From: Hyphomicrobiales bacterium
GTDB taxonomy: Bacteria > Pseudomonadota > Alphaproteobacteria > Rhizobiales > Rhizobiaceae
NCBI GenBank assembly: GCA_900472605.1
Contig: UCJD01000019.1
Span: forward strand, 7,807-62,586
DNA length: 54,780 nt
Reading direction: 5' to 3'
Shown here: one piece after another, positions 52,647 to 54,780 of the stretch
How the letters are laid out: the number at the start of each line of letters is the position of its first letter
Position numbering within the stretch: the stretch's first letter is position 1
Made by a program: the position numbers and the translations under genes
The notes under the pieces: model-generated
Databases searched by the model: none
The model's input: the letters and a program-made list of their open reading frames with translations, nothing else
What the model was told of the DNA's origin: nothing

Positions 52647-53756
52647 ATGTATGTTGCCGTCAAAGGTGGCGAGGCCGCCATTTCGAATGCCCACCGCCTG
52701 CTCGCCGATCGCCGCCGTGGTGATCGCGCGCTCCCCGCCATCGGCATCGAGCAGATCGTGGCGCAGCTGACGCTCGCCGTCGACCGCGTCATGGCCGAAG
52801 CCTCGCTTTACGATCGCACGCTGGCAGCACTCGCCGTGCGCCAGTCGCGCGGCGATATGATCGAGGCGATCTTCCTGTTGCGCGCCTACCGCACGACCCT
52901 GCCGCGCTTCGGCTATTCGCAGCCGATTGACACGGCTCATATGAAGATCGAGCGCCGCGTCTCCGCCACCTACAAGGACCTGCCCGGCGGCCAGCTGCTT
53001 GGCCCGACCTTCGACTATACCCACCGCTTGCTCGACCCCTCGCTGATGACCGACGAGGCCGTCGACGAACCGGTGTTGCGCGAGGCCGAAACCGGCCGCG
53101 TCATGCGCGTCTCCGAAATCCTTGCCCATGAAGGCTTGATCGAGGGCGATGGCGAAATGCCGGAGGATCACGAGATCGGCGATCTCACCCGCGAGCCGAT
53201 GGAATTTCCGATGAGCCGCGACCTGCGCCTGCAGGCGCTCGCCCGTGGCGACGAGGGCTTCCTTCTGGCGCTCGGCTATTCCACCCAGCGCGGTTATGGC
53301 CGCAACCATCCCTTCACCGGCGAAATCCGCATCGGCGAGGTCGAGGTGGAGTTCGATGTTCCAGAACTCGGCTTCGCTGTTTCACTCGGTTCTATCCAGG
53401 TCACCGAATGCCAGATGGTCAACCAGTTCAAGGGCTCGTCCAAGGCGCCGCCGCAGTTTACCCGCGGCTATGGCCTGGTCTTCGGCCAGAGCGAGCGCAA
53501 GGCGATGTCGATGTCGCTGGTCGATCGTGCCTTACGGGCAGGCGAGCTCGGCGAGGATATCACTGCGCCCGCGCAGGACGAGGAATTCGTCATCTCGCAT
53601 GCCGATAACGTCCAGTCGACGGGCTTCGTCGAGCATCTGAAGCTGCCGCATTACGTCGACTTCCAGGCCGAGCTCGATCTCGTCCGCCGCATGCGCAACG
53701 ACTTCGACGCCGCCCGCAATGGCAGCGATGACAGCATCAAGGAGGCAGCCGAATGA
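52647..53756 (+). CDS. phnI: Carbon-phosphorus lyase subunit PhnI
   Basis: C-P lyase core subunit, 369 residues, which in E. coli also has nucleosidase activity and with PhnGHL attaches the phosphonate to ribose. The N-terminus MYVAVKGGEAAI and the conserved DYTHRLLDPSLMTDE region (about 126-140) are characteristic. The stop overlaps the phnJ start (ATGA). Confidence 0.94.
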   Translation: MYVAVKGGEAAISNAHRLLADRRRGDRALPAIGIEQIVAQLTLAVDRVMAEASLYDRTLAALAVRQSRGDMIEAIFLLRAYRTTLPRFGYSQPIDTAHMKIERRVSATYKDLPGGQLLGPTFDYTHRLLDPSLMTDEAVDEPVLREAETGRVMRVSEILAHEGLIEGDGEMPEDHEIGDLTREPMEFPMSRDLRLQALARGDEGFLLALGYSTQRGYGRNHPFTGEIRIGEVEVEFDVPELGFAVSLGSIQVTECQMVNQFKGSSKAPPQFTRGYGLVFGQSERKAMSMSLVDRALRAGELGEDITAPAQDEEFVISHADNVQSTGFVEHLKLPHYVDFQAELDLVRRMRNDFDAARNGSDDSIKEAAE

Positions 53757-54634
53757 GCGATCTCGCCACGTACAACTTCGCCTATCTCGACGAACAGACC
53801 AAGCGGATGATCCGCCGCACCATCCTGAAGGCGATCGCCATCCCCGCCTATCAGGTTCCCTTCGCCTCGCGCGAAATGCCGATGCCCTATGGTTGGGGCA
53901 CCGGCGGCGTGCAGGTCACGGCCTCGATCATCGGCCCCGATGACGTTCTGAAGGTTATCGACCAGGGCGCCGACGACACCACCAATGCCGTCTCCATCCG
54001 CGCCTTCTTCCAGAAGGTTGCCAATGTCGCGGTGACCACGCACACGAAGGATGCCACCATCATCCAGACCCGCCACCGCATCCCCGAGGAAAAGCTCGGC
54101 GAGAACCAGGTGCTGGTCTACCAGGTGCCGATCCCCGAGCCGCTGCGCTTCCTCGAGCCGCGCGAGACCGAGACCCGCAAGATGCACGCGCTGGAGGAAT
54201 ACGGCCTCATGCATGTGAAGCTCTACGAGGACATCGCCCACAACGGTCGCATCTCCAAGACCTACGCCTACCCGGTCAAGGTCGCCGGCCGCTACGTCAT
54301 GGATCCGTCGCCGACGCCGAAATTCGACAATCCGAAGATGCACATGTCCGACGCCCTGCAGCTTTTTGGCGCCGGCCGCGAAAAACGCATCTACGCCGTC
54401 CCCCCCTACACCGAAGTCGTCAGCCTCGATTTCGAGGACCACCCCTTCGAAATCCAGCGCTTCGGCAAGCCCTGCGCGCTCTGTGGCGCCGAGGACGTCT
54501 ATCTCGACGAGGTCATATTGGACGACAAGGGCGGCCGCATGTTCGTTTGCTCCGACACGGATCATTGCGAAGACCGCCGCGAGCAAGGCCATGTCGGCGA
54601 GCTGCTGGCGCAGGAGCGGGAGGCTGCGGAATGA
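53753..54634 (+). CDS. phnJ: Radical-SAM carbon-phosphorus lyase PhnJ
   Basis: Catalytic subunit that cleaves the C-P bond by radical chemistry; 293 residues. Four conserved cysteines are seen: C241 and C244 in CALC, C266 in FVCSD and C272 in DHCED, the positions of the E. coli iron-sulfur ligands and thiyl-radical cysteine. The other phn genes (K, L, M and so on) are not in the window and probably lie beyond the right edge or elsewhere. Confidence 0.96.
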   Translation: MSDLATYNFAYLDEQTKRMIRRTILKAIAIPAYQVPFASREMPMPYGWGTGGVQVTASIIGPDDVLKVIDQGADDTTNAVSIRAFFQKVANVAVTTHTKDATIIQTRHRIPEEKLGENQVLVYQVPIPEPLRFLEPRETETRKMHALEEYGLMHVKLYEDIAHNGRISKTYAYPVKVAGRYVMDPSPTPKFDNPKMHMSDALQLFGAGREKRIYAVPPYTEVVSLDFEDHPFEIQRFGKPCALCGAEDVYLDEVILDDKGGRMFVCSDTDHCEDRREQGHVGELLAQEREAAE

Positions 54635-54666
54635 GGGCGGAGATCGTTAGCCACAGCGCCAGCCGC

Positions 54667-54725
54667 ACCCCCCTCTGCCCTGCCGGGCATCTCCCCCTCA
54701 GGGGGGGAGATCGATTCGTTGCGAT
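54667..54725 (-). repeat. RIME-like palindromic intergenic repeat, right copy
   Basis: Reverse-complement match to 62-120 at 55 of 59 positions, ungapped; the four differences are at alignment positions 11, 25, 39 and 49. It follows phnJ by 32 bases. After 44 bases a second copy starts in the opposite orientation (54770-54780) and is cut by the window edge. Confidence 0.75.
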
Positions 54726-54769
54726 CTCCCGGCCAAACAATAAACGTGGAGCGAGCGGGCACGCCCATC

Positions 54770-54780
54770 CGATCTCCCCC
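54770..54780 (+). repeat. Start of another RIME-like copy, cut by window edge
   Basis: CGATCTCCCCC is identical to the start of the hairpin core of the left copy (74-84). Two facing copies thus seem to be present at this end, as at the left end. Confidence 0.45.

Overview
The window looks like chromosomal DNA of a fast-growing member of the Rhizobiaceae (Rhizobium / Agrobacterium / Sinorhizobium type). The reasons are high GC, closely packed genes with many ATGA overlaps, a Caulobacter/Agrobacterium-style cpa/ctp Flp-pilus locus, a YejABEF peptide importer, a PhnF-PhnGHIJ phosphonate locus, and at both ends a 59-base GC-rich intergenic repeat of the kind known from rhizobia (RIME-like). No phage, transposase or CRISPR is seen; the accessory content is two toxin-antitoxin pairs.

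Layout. (1) 162-3443: two oligopeptide-type ABC permeases and an amidase. (2) 3436-7796: an NlpC/P60 peptidase with a MarR regulator, an M17 aminopeptidase, a TPR lipoprotein and a LysE-type exporter. (3) 7906-18827: the Flp (Tad) pilus locus. On the minus strand pilA, cpaA, cpaB, cpaC, cpaD, cpaE, cpaF, tadB and tadC; on the plus strand a free-standing secretin-N-domain protein and two TadE-type minor pilins. (4) 18948-30545: nucleoside salvage. On the plus strand deoB-add, upp and a retropepsin-like protease; convergent to it on the minus strand a BMP-family nucleoside ABC importer (binding protein, double ATPase, two permeases) followed by cdd-punA-deoC-deoA, with ATGA overlaps at cdd/punA and punA/deoC. 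(5) 30917-34518: a small membrane protein, tRNA-Ser(GGA), an L,D-transpeptidase, pncB and a small anchored protein. (6) 34576-42252: a yejA-yejB-yejE-[PIN toxin-antitoxin]-yejF-hydroxyacid reductase operon. (7) 42484-48527: mepA, mgsA, glk, an ABC exporter, dapB and gpmA. (8) 48590-50690: a divergent HxlR/short-chain dehydrogenase pair and a RelE/HigB-type toxin with an XRE antitoxin. (9) 50694-54634: phnF divergent from phnGHIJ.

How the genes work together. The BMP transporter would bring in nucleosides. Cdd and Add deaminate them, PunA and DeoA release bases, DeoB and DeoC take deoxyribose phosphate to acetaldehyde and glyceraldehyde 3-phosphate, and Upp recovers uracil. The Flp locus contains peptidase, secretin, ATPase, platform and pilins, but no TadG. 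YejABEF imports peptides and sits near peptidoglycan enzymes (MepA, L,D-transpeptidase, NlpC/P60).

Most notable: a PIN-type toxin-antitoxin module translationally joined inside the yej operon, the toxin stop overlapping the yejF start; an attenuator-like terminator after pilA and another after the nucleoside-binding protein gene; a free-standing paralogue of the secretin N-domain with a cysteine-containing tail; several clean palindromes that are candidate operators (11-base arms upstream of the BMP operon; upstream of the HxlR, HigB and PhnF targets); two exact 15-bp tandem duplications in regulatory gaps; and inverted copies of the same repeat bracketing the window.
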